A stretch of DNA of 64,000 nt from Labia minor. Lineage: Eukaryota; Arthropoda; Insecta; Dermaptera; Spongiphoridae. The stretch is taken from positions 70,336,546-70,400,545 of the forward strand of contig OY720344.1 of NCBI GenBank assembly GCA_963082975.1. Direction: 5' to 3'. Positions 10,544 to 22,480 of the stretch are shown piece by piece (within the stretch, counting starts at the first letter, position 1; every line of letters begins with the position of its first letter). The notes under the pieces were generated by a model. It had not been told where the DNA came from. It made no database searches and saw only the letters and a program-made list of their open reading frames with translations. The position numbers and the translations under genes are program-made.

Positions 10544-12319
10544 ATTTACACATTGAATGATTTCATTAATTAAGCTAGTTGAATGTATTATAAGATTCAT
10601 TTTTAATTTCGAAATGACACTTAAAATGTGTTTTAAAATAAAGTTTCTCTTTCAACTTCCTAATTGCATTGAATTAAGTAGATTAAGATAAAAGCGAAAA
10701 TTAAGTTTTTATCTATAAAGAAAATCCAATCCCCCCCTTAATTATTTATATCTAATAATACTTCAATAAAAAAAAAATTAATGACATATATACAGTACAA
10801 CATTGAATACACTTATGTATATTTTGTCTAAATAAAGTTAAGAATTAAATTTCACCAATCAATTGATTACTTTGTAAAGCATGTTCTACGTGACTGGTTT
10901 TAGAAGGGCTCAAGTCACTCTTCGAAATTTATTTCATTTAATTTAAAATATTTTATCCAATTGTAAATCGTAATTATTTTGTGATAGCAAGTGTTTAGGA
11001 TGTAGTTTAGGATGTAGTCTCTTATTTATTTATTTTCTATAGATAAGAGCGTTGTTAAACATTATTCAATGACTTCGTATTTGTTTTTGTTTGTTTGTTT
11101 TCTCATTTATTCTTTTTTATTTATTTTCTGGTTTTTTTTTGGAAGAACTGACTGTTGAGTATACTCCATCTTTTTTTTAAATAAATTAAATTTTACTTAT
11201 TACAAATTAAAATATTAAACACAAAATTATTGTTGAATTCTAGAGAGAGAATTTCATAATTATAGTTGATAGTATAAATTAAAAGAAAAAACAGATTTAA
11301 ATAAGTAGTTAGACTCCAAAATCTTCAATTTTTATAATGATAAAAATAGAATGACATTTGAGTTCATCTAATATTAATGAATATAAAAATATAAATCATT
11401 TTTTTTAATGGAGAGAAATACTGAATAACCATTTATATTCTGTTTGTCATTTGAATGCTACACTTAAAAAATTGTCTAATATTTCAAATTGATCATTTAT
11501 TTATATAAAAAGTTTTTTACATTTAATTTTCAAGCATATTGAAAAACGTTCATTTAGATTTAAAATAATTTTATAAAAAATACTCTACAATCTAACTATA
11601 ATATAAAACAAATTTAAAATATTGAAAAGATGGTCAAATATTATAATATATTTGGATTTTAACAAAAAAAAATGAAAAGTGTTTTTTATATGTTTTTTTT
11701 TAAATGTAAATAAATATAAAACTATTTAAACCAGACATATTATATAGTTGGTCAATTTATATAACAAATAACTTACGGCAGGCAATGATAAATGACAAAC
11801 TCTACCAACTATAATAAATTATTTTAAAGCTGAAATATTGACGACATTTAATTTAATATATCTGATATTCTCTAAAAATATTATATATATATATTATTTT
11901 TATTTATGACATCCGAAAAAATAACAAAATAGCCAGACCATTCAATTTCATATTAAAACGGTGAGGATTTTATACTTAGTGTAACTGTTGACTAAGTTTT
12001 AATTGTATTCTTGTTTGAAGGTTGGGTAGCCTGAAAGTAGATAGGCACAAACTTCACCGCCATGAAGACATGGCACTGAATTATCAAACAAAAGCCCGAT
12101 ACTCGTTTAAGGGTGGGTTGATCTTTGTGCGGATCTTGATTGAGTTTTCAGAGGAAAATCACTTAAAGAACACCAATCCATTTGCAATATTCACAGCTCT
12201 TAATTTTTATTAAATAAAAATTGTTAACTCAACATGAAAATTAAATTTAGATTTAAATTGGATAATGATTTTACTATTATTTTTAATTTAAAATTACCTT
12301 TGATAAATATTAAAATTAA
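10544..12319. other. AT-rich, nothing recognised
   Basis: Low-complexity A/T runs dominate. The 63-codon ORF at 12,022-12,213 has no family resemblance. No RNA gene or repeat match seen. Confidence 0.5.
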
Positions 12320-13011
12320 TAGGGCAGGTCAATAAGTCTGTGACTTTTTGAATGAAACGCAGGTTTATGGATAAAAATTTATTTCATTTTTCAACGTAGT
12401 CTCCTTTGAGCTCTATACACTTCGTCCAACGTTTCTCCAATTTTTGTTATTCTTTCCAAAAAATATGATTTGCCGAGGACATCAAAATAGATTTTTGTGT
12501 GAAATGATTTCATCGTTGGAGTTAAATCTCTATTCATCAAGACATTTCATCAGGTTTGGAAACAAGAAATAGTCACTTGGGGCAAATTCCGGAGAATGGG
12601 GAAGCAATTCGTATCTCAATTCATGGATTTTCATGGAAATTCACTTTTTTCTATTTTCTACTCAAATCACAAGGTAGTCTGCTATTAATGCCAAACATAA
12701 ACTAAAAGACCCAACTGGTTCAAATTTCGACATGAGTCAATTGATAATGGTAATTATTCCGTTGACTCCCGCAGCTAGGTGGGTTCATGAAACTTACCTT
12801 GACGGATTCCTTGTATGATTCTAAACAACTTTTTCTTATGACTTTTTGCATGATCTCTTTTAGTTTAATTAATCAAAATTAATTAATTACCCCATGTATT
12901 CTATATGTATCCTATACATTTTGACTATGTTTTCTGCCTGGTGATAGGATCAGTGTTGACATTTCATTTAAGAGACGGGACAAAAAGTCATAGATTTATT
13001 GACCTGCACTC
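12320..13011 (-). mobile_element. mariner element, internally deleted
   Basis: Inverted ends: GGGCAGGTCAATAAGTCTG from 12,322, and on the other side the complement of GTGCAGGTCAATAAATCTATG ending at 13,009, extending to about 28 bp with mismatches. A TA precedes the left end. About 690 bp remain, compared with roughly 1.3 kb for intact mariners, so about half the element is gone. The transposase terminus is recognisable next to the left end (separate entry), so the element is read on the minus strand. Confidence 0.78.
12384..12475 (-). pseudogene. mariner transposase C-terminus
   Basis: The minus strand reads LEKRWTKCIELKGDYVEK followed by a stop codon at 12,384-12,386. The R-W-x-KCIELKGDYVE ending is diagnostic of mariner-family (DD34D) transposases. 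Upstream the frame breaks and no catalytic aspartates are present, so it is a dead 3' end. Confidence 0.8.
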
Positions 13012-13464
13012 GTTTATATGAATTTTAACTAAGATCATTTTTGTATCCAAATTGTGAGACAGTAATTCCTTGAAATGTAACGATCAAGTTTGTTATAACC
13101 AAAACCTATTATTTCATATTTTATTTGTTTTTTATTTTATTTATTAAATACTCTTTACATTACCCATTACAGAGATGTTCTGATTTACAACACAGAAAAT
13201 TTAGATTAAAGAATTAAATTTCAGTATTTACAATTTAAACAACACACACATTCACCTTAGTTTCAAGGTTCCCCCAATAAATGAGTTGACATCCCTTATG
13301 TCTTTATTCATTAGGACACTCGCCCAATTGGTCTCCTTCATGAAGATTATTTTCTATTATGGATGAGAAAATGAGAATAAATGTAATATACTAAATATTT
13401 ATTATATATGTTCAATATTAAAAAAAGTGAATAGACATTCAGATCAAGATTATTGATTTCATAG
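13012..13464. other. AT-rich, nothing recognised
   Basis: No coding, repeat or RNA signal seen. Confidence 0.5.
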
Positions 13465-13682
13465 TTATGACATGTGCCTTGAATGGAGGAAGGGTGGAAT
13501 AGAGGGAGGGAAAGTCAAGACTAAAGGAAAACAAATCGGTAGAAAACGCAATGGGAGGAGGATATTAAAACGGACATAAATAAAAGTGGAGTTGTTTAGG
13601 AGGGGGGGGGGGTAAGCAGGGATCTGTGGTTGCTCTGGTCGAGAACTTTCGAGTTCAGTAGATTCAAAGAGATAGATTGATA
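13465..13682 (+). pseudogene. heavily decayed LINE 3' end
   Basis: The last 65 bp ('gtggttgctctggtcgagaac', 'tttcgagttcagtagatt', 'agagatagattg') align with the LINE terminus at 6,890-6,945 (VVAAAKNFRVP, stop, GATA tail). The preceding 150 bp keep only scattered identity to the GRP/RW region. The minus ORF at 13,465-13,758 is its antisense shadow. Confidence 0.6.
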
Positions 13683-14230
13683 AATATACCATTGCATGTT
13701 TGAATAGATCTTCTCTAATTAAAATCCATCCCGGATATTTTCTAATCATTTCAATCAATTAATTAATTTGTCTAGTAACTAAACTAGTAGTTTTTTCTTC
13801 ACTAATTTGAACTATATGTTATAATACTCTATTTGGCATTAATTAAAACTACTAGAGGGTTTTTGCAGTCACGTTTTTAATGGCATTTCTCCATCTGGAT
13901 CTATTCCAATGATGTTGTATATAATTACCTCCATTCATGAATATACCAAGGTAGGTTCATTGTTGTTAATTACTGACGTATTCGAAAACTCATGTAATAA
14001 CAAGAACTCTCTTCTCGAATCCAATTTAATATGAGTTTTATTGTGTTTATATCATTTATGTATTGCATATAGTCGTATGTTGAGATAAGGTATATATAAA
14101 TATTAGAGAAAGTTATGTAATCATACAAGAATTTGAATTCGAGAATTAGACAAATATACAGGTTTTAAAGGCAACTAAATTCAATAATTTGTTAATACAT
14201 TATTTTACCGTTTCAATTTATATAGAAATA
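13683..14230. other. AT-rich, nothing recognised
   Basis: No coding or repeat signal seen up to the Helitron terminus at 14,231. Confidence 0.5.
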
Positions 14231-15292
14231 CTAGCTGCTCTTCACACCTAGACGGGGGCTCCGCCCCCTGTACCCCCGAGTGGTACATAGTATTTGGTTG
14301 AAAGTAGTAAAAGGTTTTCATCCATTTTGTTTCAATCAGTATATTTCATGAAACATTCATTTCTCTTTGTGTTCTTATTTAAAATATATTTTAATTTAAT
14401 CAGTAAATTAATTACATATATTATTATTGTATATGTTATATCTATCTATCTATGTGGCTCAAAGATACTCGAAAGTTCTTGGCCGCAACAACCACATTTC
14501 TCCAAGTGTCCCTATCCTGAGCCCTTGATCCATCTCTCTTACGTCCCTTCCTACGCGTCCTTGTTTTTCCAATCGGTCTCCCCACCAATATCTTTTTTCT
14601 CTCCCATTCTGGCCACGTGCCCTGCCTATCGCAGCTTTTTCCCTTTTATAACCCTAACTATTTCTGAAGATGCAGAGAGGTCATGCGATTTCTCGTTATG
14701 CAGTCTCCGCCATTCCCCGGTGACCTCATCTTTCTTTGGCTATTAAATGCGGGGAAGAATCCTATTCTCAAATACCCTGAATCTACTCTCATCTCCCACC
14801 ATGCCTCCCACCCATATAATGCAACAGGCAAAATAATTGTTTTATATATTTTAATTTTGATTCGTTTTGATAATAATTTTGATGAGATAAGCCTCTTTAC
14901 TGCTTGATAACAGGCGTTTCCCGATTGCAACCTCGATTTAAATTCTTCTCAAATATTATTATCCTTCGAGATTACATTCAATTTTTCTACATATTCAAAT
15001 TCTACATTTTATAATTACAATTGCTGAATCTCCTATTATATTTAAGTCGTCTGAGTAACCTAATATTTTAAAATTGATTTCCGCATCTTATTCTTTCTTT
15101 ACTACCTTCAAGACAAATTTGAAGATCAAAATTTGAAAAAGTTTATCCGGATCTATTGAGTCTTGCGTATGTTTTACTAATGTCTACAAATAATTAGTGA
15201 ACAGAAATATTGAATGTTCTTAGCGAGATTTGATATAATGTTGTCCGATTTGTGTGTCCTAAATCTGAATTAGAAGAAAATTATAAATTGCC
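14231..15292 (-). mobile_element. Helitron 3' terminus joined to a LINE (composite copy 1)
   Basis: Starts at CTAG after 'ata', as in the 41,047 copy, then the GC-rich block 'gacgggggctccgccccctg', then about 165 bp of AT-rich linker that leads directly into the LINE 3' end at 14,441. The copies at 24,124 and 41,047 share this order and junction. The hairpin of the other two is deleted here ('ctagctgctcttcacacc'). Similarity with the 41-kb copy continues through the LINE to 'gaaaattataaattgc' at about 15,292. Confidence 0.62.
14441..15190 (-). pseudogene. LINE reverse transcriptase, 3' half with YSDD box
   Basis: Minus-strand reading ends at the usual LINE tail (14,441-14,520). Upstream it shows the GPKKDEVTGEWR region, LPVALYGWEAW and the ASKLLSK region. 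Further upstream, at 15,046-15,057, is ILGYSDDLNIIG, equivalent to the F/Y-x-DD active-site box of reverse transcriptases. Still further upstream is an ILIFKFVLKVVKK segment interrupted by stops. Several frameshifts and an internal deletion make it non-functional. The 150-codon plus ORF at 14,294 is antisense to it. Confidence 0.8.
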
Positions 15293-15888
15293 TCCTCTTG
15301 CAGCCCAATTCATTTACCCATCCATGTTGCATAAGGCATCTTAATTTCTTAACACTTCGTTATTTTTTAAATTTAAAATAGAAGGAGAGCAAGAGTTTTA
15401 AATTATATTCGAATATTCTATATATCAGTATTTTTATTTAATTTAATACCAAAATTTTCCATTCTTAAAGCATATGATTGATTACATGTGTTAAAATTTA
15501 AAAAAAAATTCAAATATTCTAATTTTTAAATTTATATACAATTTAATATTATTTTTTATTAAAAAGAGAATTTATTAAAAATTTAAAATAAAAAAAGAAG
15601 CCTATTAATAAAAAAATATAATAGAATACAATAATTTTGATTTAAAACAAATTTTAATTATAAAAAAATATTCAATATAAAAAAGACATAAATTTAAAAC
15701 ATCTCGTTTATATCATTTGTCTAAAAAATCATATTTTAATTTTATATAACCAAAAAATCATTTATGCACTTAAAATATAGTTGTAATTAATAATTGAAAC
15801 AAAAACAAAAATATATAATATAATTTAGTCATTTTAATTGACGTTTTGAAAATATTTTTGTATTCATAAAACATTAAAAATAATATAT
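15293..15888. other. AT-rich; short match to the family A tail
   Basis: About 15,800-15,880 ('aatataatttagtcatttta' and following) matches the AT-rich tail seen after the family A copies at 4,860 and 28,690 and at 43,300. Otherwise nothing recognised. Confidence 0.45.
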
Positions 15889-15990
15889 TCTGTTTTTTAA
15901 TTTATAATTTAATTAATTAATTTAAATTTAAATATAATATATGTTATTTAATCCAATTCAAATTGCGAGATAGTTGAATGGAGACAGCTT
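15889..15990 (+). mobile_element. repeat family B, 3' end fragment
   Basis: Contains the family B tail 'atgttatttaatccaattc' followed by 'gcgagatagttgaatggagac', the 3' subterminal repeat and decayed hairpin of the element described at 33,641. The rest of the element is absent. Confidence 0.65.
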
Positions 15991-17963
15991 ATTATAAATA
16001 ATTGTTCGTATGGAAAATTTTCAAATTGGTTCACACTAGTTATTATTAATATTATATTTTTAAATAAAATAGGCATCACATTAGAAAAGGACTGCTATAT
16101 GGTTCAATATATGTTTTTAAATAATTATTTAAGTTTACTTGGAAGTGAGCTGCAAATTCCATTTCGAACACCATTAAAAAGAGATTAAATTATTACAAAT
16201 AACTCTTAAATGTGTTTGTAAATTTTTCAATTACGAATTGATTTCCACCCCGATATTTCGTACACGTAAATCATTTATTTATTCTAATTTTGTTTTTATG
16301 AACCCCTTTGATTGCTCTCCAATTCCAACGATCGATCTTTCAATGTTTGTTATCTTTAACTTTTCTTCGAATAAATTTCTATTTGCTTCTCCCCTAAAGA
16401 AACTTCCTTCCCATTAATTTCTAATCACTTTAAATCTTGGTTATATATATTTCTTTATCAAACAAAAGTTACTTCTATTCGATAATAATTATTTCTTGAT
16501 AATAAGTTAGAATATGACATTTGAACATTTATACTACTCTTGATATCAACTTGAGAACATTTTTAAGAATACATTAAACGTTATATTATATATTATAATC
16601 TCTTTTACTTTATTTTTATTTTGTGACATTTCAAAATTTGAATTATTTTCAGTTGCTTATATATTTTGGATAAATTAGATTTAATTATTTGATTAAATTT
16701 TTCTTTTATAATTTTTATAATATTATATTTATTATATTATTTTATATTATTATTTCTATTGAAAAAAAAAATCAAAATCTAATTGAGATTCAAAATTACA
16801 AGTATATTTTCCCTTTTTATTAATATATACTCATTGACTTAACAATCTTCGTCATAAGAATCCAAATATGATATAAAAAATTGATCACCAATAAATAAAT
16901 AATAAATCATCAAAAGCATTTAAAAGAACATGAGCTAATTTAATACTAGATAGAACAAACTTTACATAATAAATCATATGTTTATTTAATTATTTAACAT
17001 TATCCATTTTTTAATTGCTAAAATTAACTAATTTTCTAGGATTACAATCCAACAGAAAACGAATTCCAATTCTTTAAAAAATCTAATCGTATTATAGTAG
17101 TATAACAGAGATCTTATCAACAAAACTTAATATTAAATGTTCAACTGGTGCAGAAAAATATGAAAAAAAATAAATAAATAATTTAGTTGAAAAATGGGCT
17201 TAAAATTATAATGCATTCCTGATTATATATAATAATTGAGAAGACATATTAAAAAATATGTTTACATGTTCATTTCTTGAAAACAATATACGTATAAATA
17301 CCAATTGATAGTAAATTTGATTATTTAAAAATTTAATTTTTCAATTTTCTTTGAAAAAGCACACCTAATTTAAGATAGAATGGAAATGAATCCTTAGTCC
17401 CTGGTGAACGGCGCTGTTTCCTAACCGTTGAGCTTTAATAATGAAATATATATAGGTATATATATATGAACTAGGGTTAGGGTTCTGGTTCCTCTTCCTC
17501 TTTGTACCTTTAATCTCATACTCAAACCCTTTAGTCCCTCTCCCTGTTCGATTAAGAAACGCTCTTCTATTAGTATGAATACAAAACTTGATGCTTTTGT
17601 TTTTACAACAATCATTGAGAATACTTTCACTTTCAAATAAAAAAAAATCATTTTTATTGATAGTGTAAAAATGACACTACATACACCACTTTAATTACAT
17701 TAACTTATTTAAATATTTATTTTAAATTATGAGCTAATTTAAATCTCTTTCTCCATTTAAAGACTTAAAATTCTTTTCTGTGCAGTAAATCAATGTTTTT
17801 TTTGTTTGTCAAAAAATGTCAATTTGGTTGCATAAACTAAAGGCAAATAAATTACCAATATAAAATTTATACATTAAGTCATAGGATACAGTTTTAGGAA
17901 TCACATGAATTAATATAAGAATAAAAAAATAATTTAAATTGATGATTGACTGTGTCCAGTTTA
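15991..17963. other. AT-rich, no gene recognised
   Basis: Long low-complexity tract. 17,400-17,620 is less AT-rich and holds a short telomere-like phrase ('agggttagggtt') and a CT-rich stretch. No repeat partner or protein similarity was seen in the 76-codon minus ORF there. Confidence 0.45.
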
Positions 17964-18238
17964 TACACTTGCGTGCAGCTAAATCGACTCAACCCGCAAA
18001 CAAAGTCTTATTTTTTTGAAATGGCTAAGCCAATATTTATAAAATGTATATATTTTTAAAGCTTATTTATTTATCTTTACGTTGATATCAACATCAAGCA
18101 AATTAGTTGATTGCTTTTTAAATTATTTGATCTGAATGACAATGAAAGTGAAAAACGATGTTAAGGAAAGGAAAAGTAGGAATGTTAAAAATTTAAATAA
18201 AACAATAATTTTAATGATAATAAAGAAAATTTATTTTC

Positions 18239-19579
18239 TTAATAATTGGTGTTCCCCCCTCTAGCTTTAATGACAGCCCTCATGCGATTCCGCATCGACC
18301 TTATAAGATTTTTTATAAAATCTTGGGGGATTTTCTCCCATTCTTCTAACAAAGCTCTTTGGAGCTCAACAATGGTCGAAGGTGCGGGATTTCTTGATCG
18401 TACCCTTTGTTTGAGGTGGTCCCACATATGCTCTATTCAGAGGTTCTTAAACTTATGTACTCCGCGAACCCCCACTTGAAAAAAAAATTTTTGACGGACC
18501 CCATCCCAACTTTAGTTACTTTACGTAATTTTATTAGTTAATTTCTGGCTTACGATCTCATAAGAACAAGGATATTTGATGAATATTTCTAACAGTGATT
18601 GGTGAATAACGATTTTTTTGCATATTGTAGAACACATTTTATTAGAAATTATAATATTGAAGAAAGAAAATTCAGCTTTGCGGACCCCTAGTAAAGGCTT
18701 CGCGGACCCCCAGGGGTCCGCGGACCACAGTTTAAGAACCTCTGCTCTATTGGATTCATGTCCGGGCTGAGCGCTGGCCACTCCATGGTCTCGATACCAA
18801 CTTCAGTCAAGTATTGTCAACTGGCCACCGCAGTGTGGCTCCTGGCATTATCATGCATCAATAAAAAATTTTCGCCAATGAATCCGGCGTAGGGAACAAC
18901 ATGATGCACGAGAATGTCCGCAATATATCGGTCAGCTGTTAGACCCCCTCCACGGCCTCCGCCAGGCACAAAAACAATGTCTGTTTTTCTGTCCAAGGAA
19001 ATGCCACCCCAAATCATGCAAGAACCACCACCATAAGAGACTGTTTCAGAGAAACAGCATTGGGAAAATCGCTCACCCGGACGTCTGTACACTCGACTTC
19101 TCCTATCACTACCATAAAGGCACACTCTACACTCATCAGTGAATAGAACTGTCCTCCATTGGTCGATACTCCAATTGAGATGCTCTCGAGCAAATTGAAG
19201 TCGAGCTACACGGTGGGTTGTGGTTAATTTCGGGCCAGTGGCAGGTCTTTTGCAAGTGAGGTTGGCTTCCTTCAAGCGTCTTCTCACTGTCCACTGACTG
19301 ACAGCCACACTTCGAACTTCTCTCAGCTGCTGCTGAAGACTTATGGCAATGAGATGGCGATTTCGGAGAGACGTCGTAACGATGAAACGGTCATCTCTCG
19401 CAGACGTTGACCGACGGCAGCGGGTATTTGGTCTCCGAGTAAAGCGACCAGTTTGCTGAAACCTCGTGTAGATCCTTGAGACAGCAGACACTTAAGTTCA
19501 ACAGACGAGCGACTTCTCTCTGGCAATGACCCTGTTTTATCAAAACTACTTGAGAGGCAACCTCTGCATTTGTATCCAT
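18239..19579 (-). pseudogene. Tc1 transposase (DD34E), disrupted
   Basis: Starts MDTNAEVASQVV and keeps the helix-turn-helix region (CQREVARLLNLS, then SRIYTRFQQTGRFTRRP), the VSQWTVRRRLKEANL motif, and the catalytic blocks LFTDECR, LMHDNARSH and SPDMNPIE followed by MWDHLKQRV, ending KARGGNTNY. Counting through the in-frame stop, 34 residues separate the second Asp from the Glu, which defines Tc1. Three lesions are visible: a 1-nt frameshift near 19,490, a TGA at 18,817-18,819 between the second and third catalytic blocks, and a 306-bp hAT insertion right after the catalytic Glu codon. Length (about 340 codons) fits the family. Function lost. Confidence 0.9.
18430..18751. mobile_element. hAT MITE nested in the Tc1 transposase
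   Basis: Terminal inverted repeats CAGAGGTTCTTAAACT (from 18,438) and AGTTTAAGAACCTCT (to 18,743) enclose 306 bp. The 8-bp target duplication GCTCTATT is exact on both sides (18,430-18,437 and 18,744-18,751). The inner 'gtccgcggacc' palindrome and 'ggggtccgcg' phrases are typical of hAT non-autonomous elements. There is no coding. Confidence 0.92.
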
Positions 19580-19916
19580 GATTTTCTGATAAAAATGGTT
19601 GTCAATTTGTGTAAATTTAATTCAAAAAACATTTGAAATGCGATTAATAAGAATAATTGGTTGTATGCACTTTTATAAGGCAATTGAAAATAAGCATTAG
19701 CGGCAGCTAGGAACAACATTTTTTCCAGTTCAGTCATTCAGATCAAATAATTTAAAAAGTAATCAACCAATTTACTTGATATTAATATCAGTGTAAAGCT
19801 AAATAAACAAGCTTGAAAAATATATACATTTTATAAATATCGGCTTAGCCATTTCAAAAAAATAAGACTTTGTTTGCGCGCTTTTGGGTTGAGTCGATTT
19901 AGCTGCACAAAGTGTA

Positions 19917-21277
19917 GTTGTTTTTGGTACAATATGGTTATCTTTTGTGCTTATTTAATAAAACTTATAATTTATTTTTTTATTGCCCGATTTTAGAGAG
20001 TTTACATATTTATTTTATCTTTTATTATATTAAATTTAATTTTACTTATATATTATATTATAAATTTTTTGTAATTTTGGTGAAGTTTGTACCCTCAACT
20101 TCAAGCATTTTACCACTGAACTACACACTTATTTCTTAAATCCTGGAAAATTAGATCAAAAACAGTAAAATCCATGGGTAATATCATTACAAATTATATT
20201 TTCTTATTTATTGATAACTTTTTAATATATATATAATATATGTATGTATATATATAAATCTTAAATGAGTTTTTCCAATTCATTTATATAATCACATTTT
20301 TTAAATTAAAATATTCAATTTATAATTTTAATTGCATTTCAAAGTTTGTAAAAAATATATTTAAAATAGTTAAATATAAAATAACTCTGGGAACTTTTAA
20401 TAAAATAATACATGACAAAAAGCAGTTCATTTAGTGTCGTTGGATTTGTAAAATATAGTATTCATCAAAAATCCTAAAAGAACAAGGACAACCAACATGA
20501 GGGAGTAATATAAATTTGTTAGCAGTCTGCATATAAATAAATGTAAATATTTAAACAGTCCTAGCTTGTCGGTTTACTCCCAACCCTTTAATTATATAAA
20601 GTTGTACTATGATTCTCAGCAATAGATTTTTAGATTATCTTCCTCTTTCCTCTTCTACTCAATTTTAAACTCATATAAAAAAAAATATTGTCCCTTATGT
20701 ACTATTAGTTATTTATATTTAATTTAATTAATTGATAAATCAATATTTAATAGTCGAGCTCTACGCCCGTATAAGGGTTAAAATACAAATAGTTGATGTT
20801 CATGAGAGAAAATCATATAAATACATATATATCACAGACCATAAACAAGACTTGACACGCCCGTGTTAACGTTTGAAACCTTATTTGGCGCCATCTTAGA
20901 ATGTCCAGAATAACTAATTAATCGAAAAGGGGGTGGGGGCTTGGTTGGTTTTTTAAATTTATTTTTATTTAGAAGAAATAGAAATCTGCAAAAATATCAA
21001 ATATACATTTTATATAATATAATATAATATAAATTAAAATATATATATAATAATATAATTAATTAAAATATATAAACATATTTTATATAATAATAAATTA
21101 TACTTACTATATAAACAATATCAGCTGATGTCTGTTAGTCAAAATGGTGGTGAATGCACGTGACAAATAAACAAAAATTTTAAATAAATATATAATTTAT
21201 CGACATCAGCGCCATCTTCGAATGTCCAGAGTAAAAACACATAAGGTTTCCTGAAGTCTCATTTGCGTGACATCATC

Positions 21278-21323
<46 letters not shown>

Positions 21324-21660
21324 ATAAACCAGATTTCTTTAAAAGAAAATAAAAATAAACAAGCGTCATAGATCAACAACATGAAATTAATTACAGAATA
21401 TTCATGTTTATTTTGCTTTTTAAAATATTTAATGAAATCGTTTTATAAGAATTTTTTTAAAATTTTGTACTTTAATAAATCTTTTTAAATTACTTAAGTG
21501 CTTTTTGATTTTATCTCTGGTAAATATGATCTCTCTTGCTTCAAAGATAAATATGTATTGGTATAATATTTCTTAATCTAATTAAATTCTCTATGATATA
21601 TAATAAAAACTAATCAAACATCATAAATTTTCCATTTTTTTTTTGACAATAATAGAATTT
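19917..21660. other. AT-rich with microsatellites; short duplicated phrase
   Basis: 'gcgccatctt' followed by 'gaatgtccag' appears twice, near 20,887 and 21,209, which suggests two ends or copies of one small repeat. The rest is A/T-rich. No ORF with recognisable content. Confidence 0.4.
21283..21320. repeat. (AT)19 microsatellite
   Basis: Uninterrupted AT dinucleotide run. Confidence 0.95.
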
Positions 21661-21992
21661 TTCATGGACCAAAGTTAGAATGGCGGAGACTGGATAACAA
21701 GGAATAATTGCATGATTTCTATACATCACCAGTCATAGTTAGTGTATAAAATCGTGAAGGTTGCGATGGTCAGAACAAGTGGTAAGAATTGGAAAGGATA
21801 GAATGGCGAATTTGTGAGGAGTTCGATTTGTAAGACCAAGGACGGAGTGGGCAGACAATGTAGGAAGGGACGTATGAGAGATGGGAGAAAATATGAGTTG
21901 CACGGGTGTAGCTCAGGATAGGGATACTTAGAATAATGTGGTTGCTGCGGCCAAGTTCCGTAGATCCAAAGAGATAGATAGATTGTAAAAAA
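21660..21992 (+). pseudogene. LINE 3' end remnant
   Basis: Matches the LINE tail from the GPK...EWRRLHNEE region ('atggcggagactggataac') to 'ggttgctgcggccaag', 'ttccgtagatcc' and the GATA-rich tail. Frameshifts and small deletions throughout. The minus ORF at 21,726 is antisense noise. Confidence 0.75.
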
Positions 21993-22066
21993 CCAATTAG
22001 ATGTCAAATGGAAATTGAGGGACAAGCATACCAAGCTTTCAAAAATTAAAAATAAACTTATTAATA

Positions 22067-22235
22067 AATAAGTTGACCTGTGGCCAGGTCCGAACCGACC
22101 GACGGTTTGAAGTAAATTAATTTCCAGTTACAGAAACAATTTCAAATAATTTTAATATATCTATTAATGTAATAAAAAACAGATATGGATAGATAAATAA
22201 ATATAAACATTTTTAATTTTATTTTATCTATATAT
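22067..22235 (-). mobile_element. repeat family A, hairpin-end fragment
   Basis: ATAAGTTGACC plus the hairpin GACCTGTGGCCAGGTC, ACCGACCGACGG and the first 130 bp of the family, ending in a TATATA run. Confidence 0.75.
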
Positions 22236-22480
22236 ATATATAAGGCAATGTCTGTGTGTCTGTCAAATACTCAAAAACTACCCGTCCGATTACGGTGAAA
22301 CTTTCAGGGATTGTTGTGTTGTCCCAGGGAAGGTTTTAGTGTAGTTAAATCCAAAATTAATTTATCCAAAATTAATTTAATTAGTAATATTTTGGTAAAA
22401 GTCTGTAGCGTCACAAAACTATCGACAGATGGCGCTTCATAAACTCTTAAACATTCAAATATTTTTAATTTTTTTTAAAC
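22236..22480 (+). repeat. single-copy HINE-like segment (family F)
   Basis: Begins after a TATA run with 'ggcaatgtctgtgtgtctgt', then 'aaaactacccgtccgattac' and 'gtgaaactttcaggg'. The order of a GTCT-type microsatellite followed by an 'ATTxxGGTGAAACTTT' core parallels families A, B and D. The ends cannot be fixed from one copy. Confidence 0.4.

Larger units (their letters stand above)
17964..19916 (-). mobile_element. Tc1-family transposon, full length but inactivated
   Basis: The ends CACTTGCGTGCAGC (from 17,966) and the complement of CACTTTGTGCAGC (to 19,914) are flanked by TA target duplications. The inverted repeats are unusually long: about 170 bp on each side (17,966-18,138 and 19,733-19,914), including 'gctaaatcgactcaaccc', 'aaatggctaagcc' and 'ttaaattatttgatctgaat', with substitutions and a small indel. 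The transposase lies between them on the minus strand. A hAT element is inserted inside. Without that insertion the element would be about 1.63 kb, normal for Tc1. Confidence 0.9.

Noticed and set aside
14294-14746. 150-codon plus-strand ORF
   Set aside because: It runs through the Helitron linker and is antisense to the minus-strand LINE; its Ser/Pro-rich translation is a shadow of the RT tail.
17468-17486. Telomere-like repeat (AGGGTT)
   Set aside because: Only about two units; not enough for an interstitial telomere.
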